Shown: positions 26,271 to 35,395, numbered from the stretch's first letter. The stretch: DNA of 64,000 nucleotides from Gammaproteobacteria bacterium UBA2675 (GCA_002354805.1 DEMH01000014.1:186001-250000), one strand, 5' to 3'. Notes: generated from the sequence alone by a model not told the origin. Program-made: numbers and translations.

Positions 26271-27668
26271 ATGACGATGACAGCAAAGCACAAGGTTCTG
26301 GTAGTAGAAGACGAACAGGTGATTCGCACCGCATTGCGCCGTCTGCTGGAGCGTCACGATTATCAGGTCAGTGAGGCTGGCTCAGTCAAAGACGCCCTTG
26401 ATCTCCTGGCAGAGCAGACATTTGATATTGTGGTCAGTGACCTGCGCCTGCCCGGTGCGCCCGGCACTGATCTTATCAAGGCTACCAGCACGCCAGTCCT
26501 GATCATGACCAGCTACTCCAGCCTGCGTTCTGCGATCGATTCAATGAAACTGGGTGCAGTGGACTACATCCCAAAGCCATTCGAGCATGAAGAAATGCTG
26601 CAGGCAGTCGCCCGCATCATCAAAGATCACGGTACCAGAGCTCCCGAGACACCTGCCAGGGCGCCGGCTCAGGAGGTCTCGGAACCACCCGTGCCAGGCA
26701 TGATCGGCAGCTGCCCGCAGATGATGGAACTTTTCAGACGTATTCGCAAAGTTGCCATGACCAGCTCAACTGTGCTGATCAACGGCGAATCAGGCACCGG
26801 CAAGGAACTCGTTGCTCAGGCAATACACAAACTCAGCGATCGCACGGATTCCGAAATGATCTCGGTCAACTGCGCCGCCATCCCGGAAAACCTTATCGAG
26901 TCTGAGCTGTTTGGTCATGAAAAAGGGGCGTTCACGGGCGCCACCGCCAACCGCACCGGTCTGGTTGAGGCCGCCAATGGCAGCACATTGTTCCTGGACG
27001 AGATAGGTGAACTGCCGCTGGACGCGCAGGCCCGACTGCTGCGGGTACTGCAGGAGAGTGAGATCCGCAAAGTGGGCTCTGTGCAGTCGCGCAAGGTTGA
27101 TGTGCGGCTGGTGGCAGCCACCCACCGAGATCTTAAGCAGCTGGTTATTGACGGGGATTTCCGTGAGGACCTGTATTACCGGATCAACGTCATGACACTG
27201 ATCCTGCCACCGCTCAGAGAGCGTGGCAACGATATCCTGGAACTCGCCGACGCCATCCTCGGCCGCACCTGCAGGCGCCTGAAGTCGCCGCTGCTGACTT
27301 TCACCCGTGACGCGACCCAGGCGATTGCCGACTACTCCTGGCCAGGTAACGTCCGAGAGCTGGAGAACGCCATTGAGCGTGCAGTTGTACTGGCCGAAAC
27401 CGATGAAATAGGTGCCGAGCTGCTGGCAATCGACCTGAACAGCAAAAAAGCCATTCGGCCGATGACCGAGCGCACTCAACATACGGCCAGCGACGAAGAT
27501 GATTCTGCAGAGGAACTCTCTCTGGAGGACTATTTCCAGAAATTCGTCCTTGAGCACCAGGACCAGATGAATGAAACACAGCTCGCAAAAAAGCTGGGGA
27601 TCAGCCGCAAGTGTCTTTGGGAGCGCCGCCAGCGCTTTGGCCTTCCGCGCAAGAAAAAACAAGCCTGA
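26271..27668 (+). CDS. cbrB: Sigma-54-dependent response regulator CbrB
   Basis: The 465-residue activator has a receiver domain (phosphorylated Asp57 in VVSDLRLPG), an AAA+ domain with Walker A GESGTGKE, the sigma-54 contact loop EKGAFTGAT, and a C-terminal Fis-type helix-turn-helix (LAKKLGISRKCLWERRQR). CbrB turns on crcZ and catabolic genes from -24/-12 promoters. The ATG at 26277 is an equally possible start. A promoter of that type and an inverted repeat lie directly downstream, before the crcZ candidate. Confidence 0.94.
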   Translation: MTMTAKHKVLVVEDEQVIRTALRRLLERHDYQVSEAGSVKDALDLLAEQTFDIVVSDLRLPGAPGTDLIKATSTPVLIMTSYSSLRSAIDSMKLGAVDYIPKPFEHEEMLQAVARIIKDHGTRAPETPARAPAQEVSEPPVPGMIGSCPQMMELFRRIRKVAMTSSTVLINGESGTGKELVAQAIHKLSDRTDSEMISVNCAAIPENLIESELFGHEKGAFTGATANRTGLVEAANGSTLFLDEIGELPLDAQARLLRVLQESEIRKVGSVQSRKVDVRLVAATHRDLKQLVIDGDFREDLYYRINVMTLILPPLRERGNDILELADAILGRTCRRLKSPLLTFTRDATQAIADYSWPGNVRELENAIERAVVLAETDEIGAELLAIDLNSKKAIRPMTERTQHTASDEDDSAEELSLEDYFQKFVLEHQDQMNETQLAKKLGISRKCLWERRQRFGLPRKKKQA

Positions 27669-27673
27669 GATTG

Positions 27674-27719
27674 TGTTACCGATACTCAACTACCCATTTG
27701 AGTGTGAAAAGGGGTAACA
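27674..27719 (+). promoter_or_regulatory. Candidate CbrB enhancer site (TGTTAC/GTAACA inverted repeat)
   Basis: TGTTACC at 27674 and GGTAACA ending at 27719 form an inverted repeat, with an inner ACTCAA/TTGAGT repeat. It begins 5 bases after the cbrB stop and ends 75 bases before the -24 box, a usual distance for a sigma-54 enhancer site. I recall GTTAC/GTAAC half-sites for CbrB in Pseudomonas, but the spacing there may differ. The same sequence could fold as a hairpin that ends cbrB transcripts. Confidence 0.5.
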
Positions 27720-27794
27720 GTTTTCCTGACATTCACCGTCACCAAATAGTCACAAAAATCATAAATAGCTGATAAACAAAGATATTTAATTGTT

Positions 27795-27808
27795 GGCACA
27801 CTACGTGC
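27795..27808 (+). promoter_or_regulatory. Sigma-54 (-24/-12) promoter of the crcZ candidate
   Basis: TGGCAC, five bases, then GTGCA: GG at 27795-27796 and GC at 27807-27808 are exactly ten bases apart. The -24 half is perfect and the -12 half has one mismatch to TTGCA. The start of transcription is expected near 27820. The DNA between the enhancer candidate and this box is AT-rich. Confidence 0.75.
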
Positions 27809-27819
27809 ACTATTACGCG

Positions 27820-28085
27820 CAATAACAATAAAAAGACACAATAAAAATAAATCACCAAAAATAATAAAAATTTGCATCGCTTATGGTGCCAAATAATAAA
27901 AATAATCTGACAGGCAGGTAATGAGTCAGGTATTGCTGATCACTACCGACACTGTGGCTGGACAGAAAAGAACTGTCACCAACAACAAAAGGCATCCAAA
28001 AGTTGCCTGTAAACAAGAACAAAAAGAAATAACAATAAAAATAATCAAATACCTTCCTTGCGGGGGGGTCGAGTCACCCCCCAGA
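27820..28085 (+). ncRNA. crcZ: CrcZ-like catabolite-repression RNA
   Basis: The gap between cbrB and pcnB is where Pseudomonas carries crcZ. The presumed transcript starts near 27820 and holds five clusters of overlapping AANAANAA motifs (27821-27850, 27857-27870, 27892-27905, 27981-27988, 28012-28044). These are the sites by which CrcZ captures Hfq and Crc. A GC hairpin (GGGGGGG at 28062, CCCCCC ending 28082) lies near the proposed 3' end, but no clear run of T follows, so the end is uncertain. It would be shorter than the roughly 400-base Pseudomonas RNA. An 88-codon frame inside (27921-28187) looks non-coding. Confidence 0.78.
28062..28082 (+). terminator. GC hairpin at the presumed 3' end of crcZ
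   Basis: Six to seven G are followed by TCGAGTCA and six C, giving a strong stem. The following bases (AGAGCATTTCACC) are not a T tract, so this is either a processing end or an atypical terminator. It separates the A-rich RNA from pcnB, which begins 140 bases later. Confidence 0.45.
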
Positions 28086-28222
28086 GCATTTCACCCTGCA
28101 CTCCTCCTTCACTTCAGTGTATTATTGGCCTTTGTTACAGATCCTGTATTAGTGCATCATGCGTGCTTTACAGTCCATAAGGGCTGATCGGGGTCATACA
28201 GTGAACGGACACAGATGCCTAG

Positions 28223-29791
28223 ATGTTTAAAAAGCTAACCCGCCTTTTGACAGGTCGCCCGTGGCGAGACACGGGAATCACGGATGGTGCCAACAGTGCC
28301 GACAATGCCACTGGCCAACACGACCAGAGTCGCAAAACCAGGCGTCTGGAGCATCCTTCATCAGAGAAGCCGGGCCGACAGAAGGCCGCATCCCGTCACG
28401 GCAAACCCAGCGCTAAAACAGTAGCAGAGACTTCACCGGCGAAATTGCTGGGAATGGATCTGCATGACGTCGACATCATTGCCCGCGAAGACCACCATAT
28501 TTCACGCAAGGACATATCAGCCAACGCACTCAAGGTGCTTTATCGCCTCAACGACGCCGGCTATCCGGCCTTTCTGGTTGGTGGTGGCGTACGCGACCTG
28601 TTGCTGGGTGGCCACCCCAAGGATTTTGACATCTCGACCAATGCGACCCCTGAACAGGTCAAAGATCTGTTCCGCAACTCCCGCGTGGTCGGCAGACGCT
28701 TCAAGATTGCCCATGTCCGTTTTGGCAGGGAGATTATTGAGGTCACCACCTTCCGGGCACACCACGAGATTGAAACTGAGGTTCAAGACGATCAGCCGCG
28801 CAAACATATCCGCGACCTGGATTCGGCACACACCACCGGCGGCATGATTCTACGCGATAACGTTTATGGCTCTATCAACGAAGACGCCATGCGACGCGAC
28901 TTTACCGTCAACGCGCTGTACTACACCACCAAGGGTTTTTTGCTGCTGGATTTTGTTAAAGGTCTTGCCGATATTGATGCGCGCCTGATTCGTATGATCG
29001 GTGATCCGGAAACCCGCTATCGCGAAGATCCCGTGCGCATTCTGCGTGCGATACGTCTGGCCGCCAAGCTGGACTTTCAGATCGAAGCTGCCACCGAAGC
29101 ACCTCTCAAAAAGCTGGCGGGCTTGTTAAAACTTATATCCCCTGCCCGTCTGTTTGATGAGACAGTCAAACTGTTCACGACTGGCAAGGCGGAGGCAACA
29201 TTTGCGCTGCTGCGTCACTATGGCGTCGCCGACTACCTGTTCAAACCGGTCATGCCCTATCTCAAGGATGCGGACTCCATCGACAGCAAACTGATCTGCC
29301 TGGCGCTGCGAAACACAGATCAGAGACTGGCGGACGGCAAGTCAGTTACTCCAGCTTTCCTGTATTCGGCGCTGCTGTGGCCCGCGCTCAAGGATGCGCT
29401 GGCGGACACGGATGGCAATCGACCACCGGCCATGCCGGTGATTCAACGCGAAGCTTCGGAAGTTATCAGTCGGCAGCTGGCCTACACCTCAATTCCCAAG
29501 CGCTTCACTGCCATGATGCGAGAAATCTGGGAGCTGCAATGGCGTCTGCAGCCCCGAAGCCGGCGCAATGTGGAGAGTGTAATTGCTCACCCTCGATTCA
29601 GGGCTGCCTACGATTTCCTGCTGCTGCGAGAAGCGTCCGGTGAAAATCTTGGGGGGATTGGTGACTGGTGGACACAATTTCAGGATGGCGATCATGCCCG
29701 GCAGGAGAGCATGATCGGAGATCTGCAGCCGGCGCGGTCGCCAAAACGGCGACGCCGTAAACCCCGTAAACCCGCGGAGCCCAGCAACTGA
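28223..29791 (+). CDS. pcnB: Poly(A) polymerase I
   Basis: The 522-residue nucleotidyltransferase adds 3' poly(A) tails that speed RNA decay. The catalytic pattern is FLVGGGVRDLLLGG followed by Asp134-x-Asp136 (HPKDFDIST). The RNA-binding arm (DPVRILRAIRLAAKL) and a basic C-terminal tail (PKRRRRKPRKP) are typical of PcnB as opposed to CCA-adding enzymes. The N-terminus has a polar extension of about 75 residues. The stop overlaps the next start (TGATG). Confidence 0.93.
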   Translation: MFKKLTRLLTGRPWRDTGITDGANSADNATGQHDQSRKTRRLEHPSSEKPGRQKAASRHGKPSAKTVAETSPAKLLGMDLHDVDIIAREDHHISRKDISANALKVLYRLNDAGYPAFLVGGGVRDLLLGGHPKDFDISTNATPEQVKDLFRNSRVVGRRFKIAHVRFGREIIEVTTFRAHHEIETEVQDDQPRKHIRDLDSAHTTGGMILRDNVYGSINEDAMRRDFTVNALYYTTKGFLLLDFVKGLADIDARLIRMIGDPETRYREDPVRILRAIRLAAKLDFQIEAATEAPLKKLAGLLKLISPARLFDETVKLFTTGKAEATFALLRHYGVADYLFKPVMPYLKDADSIDSKLICLALRNTDQRLADGKSVTPAFLYSALLWPALKDALADTDGNRPPAMPVIQREASEVISRQLAYTSIPKRFTAMMREIWELQWRLQPRSRRNVESVIAHPRFRAAYDFLLLREASGENLGGIGDWWTQFQDGDHARQESMIGDLQPARSPKRRRRKPRKPAEPSN

Positions 29792-30438
29792 TGTACTATT
29801 TGCCTCGCTATATCGCAGTGGAAGGCCCGATCGGCGTCGGCAAAACCAGTCTTGCCAAACGACTGGCCGAATCGTTCAACTACGACATAGTGCTGGAGAA
29901 GCCCGAAGACAATCCTTTCCTGGAGCGTTTTTATCGCAATCCCAAACAGCACGCGCTGGCCACCCAGTTGTTCTTCCTGTTCCAGCGCTCGCAGCAGTTA
30001 CAGGGACTGAAACAGAATGACCTGTTTGAACCTGTCAGGGTGGCCGATTTTCTGATCGAGAAAGACATGCTGTTCGCACAGCAGAACCTCGACCCGGATG
30101 AATTCCAACTCTATCAAACCGTCTATCAGCACCTGACGATTGATGCGCCAGTACCGGATCTGGTGATTTATCTGCAGGCACCCACGCCGGTATTGCTGGC
30201 GCGCATCCAGAAACGCGGCATTGCAGCCGAACAGGCCATCGAGGCTGATTATCTGGAGCGGCTCAACAATGCTTACACTACATTCTTTCACTACTATGAC
30301 CGCTCTCCCCTGCTGATCGTCAATTGCAGTGACCTGGACCTGGTCGGTCGCGATGACGACTATGAACAACTGGTCAACCAGATCAAATCAGGGCTGCGTG
30401 GTGTACACTATTTCAACCCCAAGCCCACCTTGCTGTGA
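29791..30438 (+). CDS. Deoxynucleoside kinase
   Basis: The 215-residue P-loop kinase matches the deoxyadenosine/deoxyguanosine kinase family, which phosphorylates deoxynucleosides in salvage. It has EGPIGVGKTSLAKRL, the EDNPFLERFY block and an EPVRVADFLIEKDMLFA segment that reads like the family core. It sits directly after pcnB, where Pseudomonas has folK. Substrate preference cannot be read here. Confidence 0.82.
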   Translation: MYYLPRYIAVEGPIGVGKTSLAKRLAESFNYDIVLEKPEDNPFLERFYRNPKQHALATQLFFLFQRSQQLQGLKQNDLFEPVRVADFLIEKDMLFAQQNLDPDEFQLYQTVYQHLTIDAPVPDLVIYLQAPTPVLLARIQKRGIAAEQAIEADYLERLNNAYTTFFHYYDRSPLLIVNCSDLDLVGRDDDYEQLVNQIKSGLRGVHYFNPKPTLL

Positions 30439-30479
30439 CTACAGCGTCAGGCTAAGCTCATCATCAACAAGGGGGAAGC

Positions 30480-31292
30480 ATGAGTACACAGTCCGGTCGC
30501 CAGCACGTGACGCTGGCCACTCTTAACAAGATTCACAAGGCCGGTGACAAATTCGCCTGCCTGACCGCCTACGACGCGTTGTTCGCCTCTCTGGTCAATG
30601 AGGCCGGAGTAGAGGTCATTCTGGTGGGCGACTCTCTTGGCATGGTTCTGCAGGGACATGACAGCACGCTGCCCGTCACCATGAGCGACATGATCTACCA
30701 TGTCGAATGTGTGAAACGTGGCAACAGCCGCTCCTTCCTGATGGCCGACATGCCATTCATGAGCTACTCCTCCGAAATCGAGACACTGGAAAATGCAGCT
30801 GCCCTGATGAGGGCTGGCGCAGAAATGGTCAAACTTGAAGGGGGCGCCTGGCTGACCAGCTCAACCCGGCTGTTGGCCGAGCGTGGCATTCCGGTCTGTG
30901 TCCATATGGGACTGACACCGCAATCCATCAATCTGTTTGGCGGTTATCTGGTCCAGGGGCGAGACCCGGCGCAGGCCGACAAGATGGTTGAGGAAGCACT
31001 GCAATTGCAGCAGGCCGGTGCCAGCATCCTCCTGCTGGAGTGTGTGCCGACAGTAGTGGCCAAACGCATTACCGACGCGCTGGACATTCCCGTGATCGGC
31101 ATCGGCGCCGGACCACACACAACCGGACAGGTGCTGGTATTGCATGACCTGCTGGGTATCTCACCCATCAAGCCCAAGTTCGTGAAGAACTTTCTGGCTG
31201 ACTCTGACAGTAGCATTCCGGCAGCACTGAAGGCATATGCCGAAGCAGTAAAGAGCGGCCAGTTTCCTGCACCGGAACATTGTTTCGACTGA
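30480..31292 (+). CDS. panB: 3-methyl-2-oxobutanoate hydroxymethyltransferase
   Basis: The 270-residue (beta-alpha)8 enzyme makes ketopantoate from alpha-ketoisovalerate and methylene-THF, the first step of pantothenate synthesis. Conserved blocks are CLTAYDALFA, VILVGDSLGMVLQGHDSTL and IGIGAGPHTTGQVLVLHD. GGGGGAAG precedes the ATG. panC follows after 80 bases. Confidence 0.95.
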   Translation: MSTQSGRQHVTLATLNKIHKAGDKFACLTAYDALFASLVNEAGVEVILVGDSLGMVLQGHDSTLPVTMSDMIYHVECVKRGNSRSFLMADMPFMSYSSEIETLENAAALMRAGAEMVKLEGGAWLTSSTRLLAERGIPVCVHMGLTPQSINLFGGYLVQGRDPAQADKMVEEALQLQQAGASILLLECVPTVVAKRITDALDIPVIGIGAGPHTTGQVLVLHDLLGISPIKPKFVKNFLADSDSSIPAALKAYAEAVKSGQFPAPEHCFD

Positions 31293-31372
31293 TGCTGCGC
31301 GCAGCTCCTTTACACTGCCCCTGAGCATCAACAGAAAAGGAACACGGCCAATCCAGGCGGACCACGAACATT

Positions 31373-32242
31373 ATGCAAATCTGTTACCTCATTCGCGACT
31401 TGCGCGACACACTCAAACCATTTCGTCAGCAGGGCAAGACCATTGCGGTGGTGCCAACCATGGGCAACCTGCACGCAGGCCATATCAAACTGGTGACTAC
31501 GGCTCGCGCAATAGCAGATATCGTTGTTGCCACCATCTTCGTCAATCCCATGCAGTTTGGCCAGAGCGAAGACCTGGACAAGTACCCGCGCACTCCAGAT
31601 GCTGATATCGAAAAGCTCACCGCTGCCGGCTGTGACTACCTGTTCACGCCGCCGGTCTCCGAGATTTATCCCAGGGGTCTGAACAATCACACGCTTGTCC
31701 ATACGCCGGACATCGTTGAGCGTCACTGTGGTGCGAGTCGCCCGGGGCATTTTGACGGGGTCGCAACAGTGGTAAGCAAACTGTTCAACATCGTGCAGCC
31801 TGACCATGCTGTATTTGGATTAAAGGACTACCAGCAGTTCCAGGTGATTCGTAAAATGGTCGAAGACCTGTGTTTTGATATCACACTGACTGGCGTCAGC
31901 ACCGAGCGTGAGCAAAGCGGCCTGGCCTTGAGCTCGCGCAACTCCTACCTGAGTGAGGCCGAAAAGACACAGGCACTGGCACTTGGTCAGGTGCTGCGTC
32001 AGACTGCCGGTGAGATTCATTCAGGACAGCGCGACTACCGCGCGCTGGAATCAGATGCATTGCAGGCCCTTTTGGAGTCGGGCCTGAAGCCTGACTATTT
32101 TGCAATATGCACTCAGGATGACCTGCAACCAGCTGCTCCCGGGGCGGTGGCTGACCGCCCGCTGGTCATCCTGGCCGCTGCCTTCGCCGGGTCGACCCGG
32201 CTGATTGATAACATTGAAGTCGACACCAACAATAAACAGTGA
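31373..32242 (+). CDS. panC: Pantothenate synthetase
   Basis: The 289-residue enzyme joins pantoate and beta-alanine using ATP. It shows VPTMGNLHAGHIKLV (HxGH ATP motif), FVNPMQFGQSEDLDKYPRT and the VFGLKDYQQFQVIRKMV block. The last codons (AACAATAA at 32228) form an AANAANAA motif 40 bases before the acs start. panD, which follows panC in Pseudomonas, is absent. Confidence 0.95.
   Translation: MQICYLIRDLRDTLKPFRQQGKTIAVVPTMGNLHAGHIKLVTTARAIADIVVATIFVNPMQFGQSEDLDKYPRTPDADIEKLTAAGCDYLFTPPVSEIYPRGLNNHTLVHTPDIVERHCGASRPGHFDGVATVVSKLFNIVQPDHAVFGLKDYQQFQVIRKMVEDLCFDITLTGVSTEREQSGLALSSRNSYLSEAEKTQALALGQVLRQTAGEIHSGQRDYRALESDALQALLESGLKPDYFAICTQDDLQPAAPGAVADRPLVILAAAFAGSTRLIDNIEVDTNNKQ
32228..32235 (+). 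promoter_or_regulatory. Candidate Hfq/Crc (CA) motif before acs
   Basis: AACAATAA occurs in the end of panC, 40 bases upstream of the acs ATG. It is further from the ribosome binding site (AAGGAG) than in typical Crc targets, so the evidence is weak. Confidence 0.25.
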
Positions 32243-32274
32243 GACCCAATACGTCGACATGTAAGGAGAATCGC

Positions 32275-34212
32275 ATGGCTGAAGACAAACTCTATCCTGT
32301 GGATCCCGCCAGAGACCGACACAGTCTGATCGACTTTGAGCAGTATCAGAAGCTCTATCAACAATCGATCAGCCAGCCGGAGACGTTCTGGGCCGAGCAG
32401 GCAGAACAGTTCCTGTCTTTCTTTAAACCCTGGTCAGCCGTGTACCAGGGTGAATTCGCCAAAGCGGATGTCCGCTGGTTTGCAGATGCAAAATTGAATG
32501 TCTGCTGGAACTGTATTGACCGACATCTGCCGGAGCGAGCCGATCAAACTGCCATCATCTGGGAAGGTGACGAACCGGATACCAGCACACGAATCACTTA
32601 TGCAGAAATGCATGAGGCAGTCTGCAGATTTGCCAATGTGCTAAAAGCCCGTGGCGTCAAAAAAGGCGACCGTGTCTGTATCTACATGCCAATGATTCCT
32701 GAGGCAGCCTATGCCATGCTGGCCTGTGCACGCATTGGTGCAATTCACTCTGTGGTCTTTGGCGGATTCTCGCCAGACTCTATTCGCGATCGTATCCAGG
32801 ACAGCGACTGCCGCACCGTCATCACAGCCAACCAGGGCGTTCGTGGCGGCAAGAAGATTCCCCTGAAACAGAACGTGGACAAAGCACTTGCGCACTGCCC
32901 CGACGTGCACAGCGTGATTGTTGTTAAACATACCGACGCCCAGTGCGACTGGAGTGCCGGGCGCGACGTCTGGTACCACGAAGCGGTTGCCGAAGCGGAC
33001 ACTGACTGCCCTGCAGAACCCATGGATGCAGAAGATCCACTGTTTATCCTCTACACCTCAGGCTCCACCGGCAAACCCAAGGGCGTGCTGCACACCACCG
33101 CCGGCTATCTGCTGCAGGCAGCCATGACACACCGCTACATCTTTGATTACCGGGAAGGCGAGGTCTACTGGTGCAGTGCTGATGTTGGCTGGGTGACCGG
33201 ACACAGCTATATTGTGTATGGCCCTCTCTGTAATGGCGCCACGACACTTATTTTCGAGGGTGTTCCCACCTACCCTGATGCCAGCCGCTTCTGGCAGGTC
33301 ATAGACAAACATCAGGTGAATATTTTTTATACCGCGCCTACGGCCCTGCGTGCGCTGATGGGTCAGGGTGACGAACTGGTAAAACGCAGCTCTCGAGCTT
33401 CGCTGCGCCTGCTCGGTTCGGTTGGCGAACCGATCAACCCCGAAGCCTGGGAGTGGTATTACGAGGTAGTCGGTGAACAGCGTTGCCCAATCGTCGACAC
33501 TTGGTGGCAAACGGAAACCGGCTCATCCATGATCAGTCCGATCGCTGGTGTCACAGACCTGAAGCCCGGATCGGCTACCCTGCCGTTTTTTGGGGTCAAG
33601 CCCGCGCTGCTGGATGCTGATGGCAAAGAAGTGACCGGTGCCGGCAAAGGCAACCTGGTCATAACCCAGAGTTGGCCGGCACAGATAAGGACGGTTTACG
33701 GTGATCACCAGCGCTGCGTGGATACCTATTTCACTGCCTATCCGGGTTATTACTTTACCGGTGACAGTGCGCGCCGGGACGAGGATGGGTATTACTGGAT
33801 CATCGGGCGGGTGGACGATGTCATCAATGTGTCTGGTCACCGTCTGGGGACGGCAGAACTGGAAAGCGCACTGGTACTGCATCCCAAAGTGGCCGAAGCC
33901 GCGGTTGTCGGTTATCCGCATGATATAAAGGGCAATGCAGTGTATGCCTATGTCACACTGATGTCCGGTATCGAAGAATCTGACGCACTGCGCCGCGAAC
34001 TCATCCAGTTTGTCGCTGATGAAATTGGTGCGTTTGCAAAACCGGAAATCATACAGTTCGCCCCGGGTCTGCCAAAAACCCGCTCCGGCAAAATCATGCG
34101 CCGAATTCTGCGCAAGATCGCTGCCAACGAGACCTCACAGCTGGGCGATACCACAACACTTGCCGATCCCTCTGTGGTCGACAATCTGATCGAAAACCGA
34201 GTCAACAGGTAA
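32275..34212 (+). CDS. acs: Acetyl-CoA synthetase
   Basis: The 645-residue adenylate-forming enzyme turns acetate, ATP and CoA into acetyl-CoA. Core motifs are YTSGSTGKPKGVLH (P-loop), STWWQTE-type DTWWQTETG, and TRSGKIMRRILRKIA with the lysine that is acetylated in relatives. The ATG at 32275 follows AAGGAG; an in-frame ATG at 32239 lies inside panC. In Pseudomonas aeruginosa an acs gene also follows the cbr-pan block. Together with the SSS symporter it supports growth on acetate. Confidence 0.95.
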   Translation: MAEDKLYPVDPARDRHSLIDFEQYQKLYQQSISQPETFWAEQAEQFLSFFKPWSAVYQGEFAKADVRWFADAKLNVCWNCIDRHLPERADQTAIIWEGDEPDTSTRITYAEMHEAVCRFANVLKARGVKKGDRVCIYMPMIPEAAYAMLACARIGAIHSVVFGGFSPDSIRDRIQDSDCRTVITANQGVRGGKKIPLKQNVDKALAHCPDVHSVIVVKHTDAQCDWSAGRDVWYHEAVAEADTDCPAEPMDAEDPLFILYTSGSTGKPKGVLHTTAGYLLQAAMTHRYIFDYREGEVYWCSADVGWVTGHSYIVYGPLCNGATTLIFEGVPTYPDASRFWQVIDKHQVNIFYTAPTALRALMGQGDELVKRSSRASLRLLGSVGEPINPEAWEWYYEVVGEQRCPIVDTWWQTETGSSMISPIAGVTDLKPGSATLPFFGVKPALLDADGKEVTGAGKGNLVITQSWPAQIRTVYGDHQRCVDTYFTAYPGYYFTGDSARRDEDGYYWIIGRVDDVINVSGHRLGTAELESALVLHPKVAEAAVVGYPHDIKGNAVYAYVTLMSGIEESDALRRELIQFVADEIGAFAKPEIIQFAPGLPKTRSGKIMRRILRKIAANETSQLGDTTTLADPSVVDNLIENRVNR

Positions 34213-34216
34213 GCAT

Positions 34217-35395
34217 ATGCAGGACATCGTTATTGTAGCGGCGGGACGCACCGCCATCGGAAATTTTCAGGGCAGCCTGGCGGACATTCCCGCCGCCCAG
34301 CTTGGCGCCGAAGTCATCAAGCAGCTGATGGTCAAGTCCAACATTAAACCAGAGCTGATCGATGAAGTGATCATGGGCCACGTACTGACCGCCGGCTGTG
34401 GTCAGAACACCGCACGTCAGGCCAGCATCAATGCCGGACTGGGCGTGGAAACCCCGGCCATGACGGTGAACAAAGTCTGTGGCTCCGGCCTGAAAGCCGT
34501 GCACCTGGCTGCCCAGGCCATTGCGCTGGGCGATGCCGGTATGATTGTGGCGGGTGGCATGGAAAACATGAGCCAGTCGCCTCATGTAATGCCTGGCTCA
34601 CGGCAAGGCCAGAAAATGGGGCACTGGCAGGCCATCGACACCATGCTGCACGACGGCCTGTGGGATGCGTTTAACCACTACCACATGGGCATCACTGCCG
34701 AGAACCTGGTCGACAAGTATCAGATCAGCCGAGAGGACCAGGACGCGTTTGCGCTGGCCTCACAGCAGAAAGCCGCCGCTGCCATGCAGCATGGCTATTT
34801 TGACCGGGAAATCCTGCCCATCGAAGTACCACAGCGCAAAGCCAGCCCCATCATCGTGAATCAGGATCAGGGCCCTAGAGCCGACACCACCATCGAGCGC
34901 CTGGCGCGGTTGTCCCCTGCCTTCAAAAAAGATGGCACCGTGACTGCCGGCAATGCCTCAGGATTAAATGATGGCGCCGCCGCGGTAATTGTCTGCAGCC
35001 GCGATACCGCAGAAAAACACGGGCTGGAGCCCCTGGCGCGCATCAAAGCCTGGGCGAATGCAGGTGTCGATCCGGCCATCATGGGCATCGGACCCGTCTC
35101 TGCCACCCGGCGCTGTCTGGAAAAGGCCGGCTGGACGCTGGACCAGCTGGACCTGATCGAAGCCAATGAAGCTTTTGCCGCACAGTCACTCGCCATTGGC
35201 AAAGAACTGCAATGGGATATGGACAAAGTCAACGTGAATGGTGGCGCCATCGCACTCGGCCACCCGATTGGTGCGTCGGGATGTCGCGTGCTGGTCACCC
35301 TGATACACGAGATGATGCGTCGGGATGTTCAGCGCGGCCTGGCAACACTGTGCATCGGTGGTGGTCAGGGCGTCGCTATCGCTGTGGAACGCTGA
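34217..35395 (+). CDS. Acetyl-CoA acetyltransferase (thiolase)
   Basis: The 392-residue thiolase joins two acetyl-CoA or cleaves acetoacetyl-CoA. The nucleophile is Cys88 (NKVCGSGLKAV), and the C-terminal histidine and cysteine are in GGAIALGHPIGASG and LCIGGGQGVA. It starts 4 bases after the acs stop and is likely co-transcribed. Biosynthetic (PhaA-type) use is likely but not proven. Its end overlaps the converging SulP gene by 31 bases. Confidence 0.9.
   Translation: MQDIVIVAAGRTAIGNFQGSLADIPAAQLGAEVIKQLMVKSNIKPELIDEVIMGHVLTAGCGQNTARQASINAGLGVETPAMTVNKVCGSGLKAVHLAAQAIALGDAGMIVAGGMENMSQSPHVMPGSRQGQKMGHWQAIDTMLHDGLWDAFNHYHMGITAENLVDKYQISREDQDAFALASQQKAAAAMQHGYFDREILPIEVPQRKASPIIVNQDQGPRADTTIERLARLSPAFKKDGTVTAGNASGLNDGAAAVIVCSRDTAEKHGLEPLARIKAWANAGVDPAIMGIGPVSATRRCLEKAGWTLDQLDLIEANEAFAAQSLAIGKELQWDMDKVNVNGGAIALGHPIGASGCRVLVTLIHEMMRRDVQRGLATLCIGGGQGVAIAVER

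Noticed and set aside
26790..27689. 299-codon frame antisense to cbrB
   Set aside because: Shadow of the AAA+ domain of cbrB, no recognisable domain.
27921..28187. 88-codon frame MSQVLLITTDTVAG... in the cbrB-pcnB gap
   Set aside because: It runs through the A-rich motif clusters and the GC hairpin, has no recognisable domain and unusual composition; an RNA gene explains the region better.
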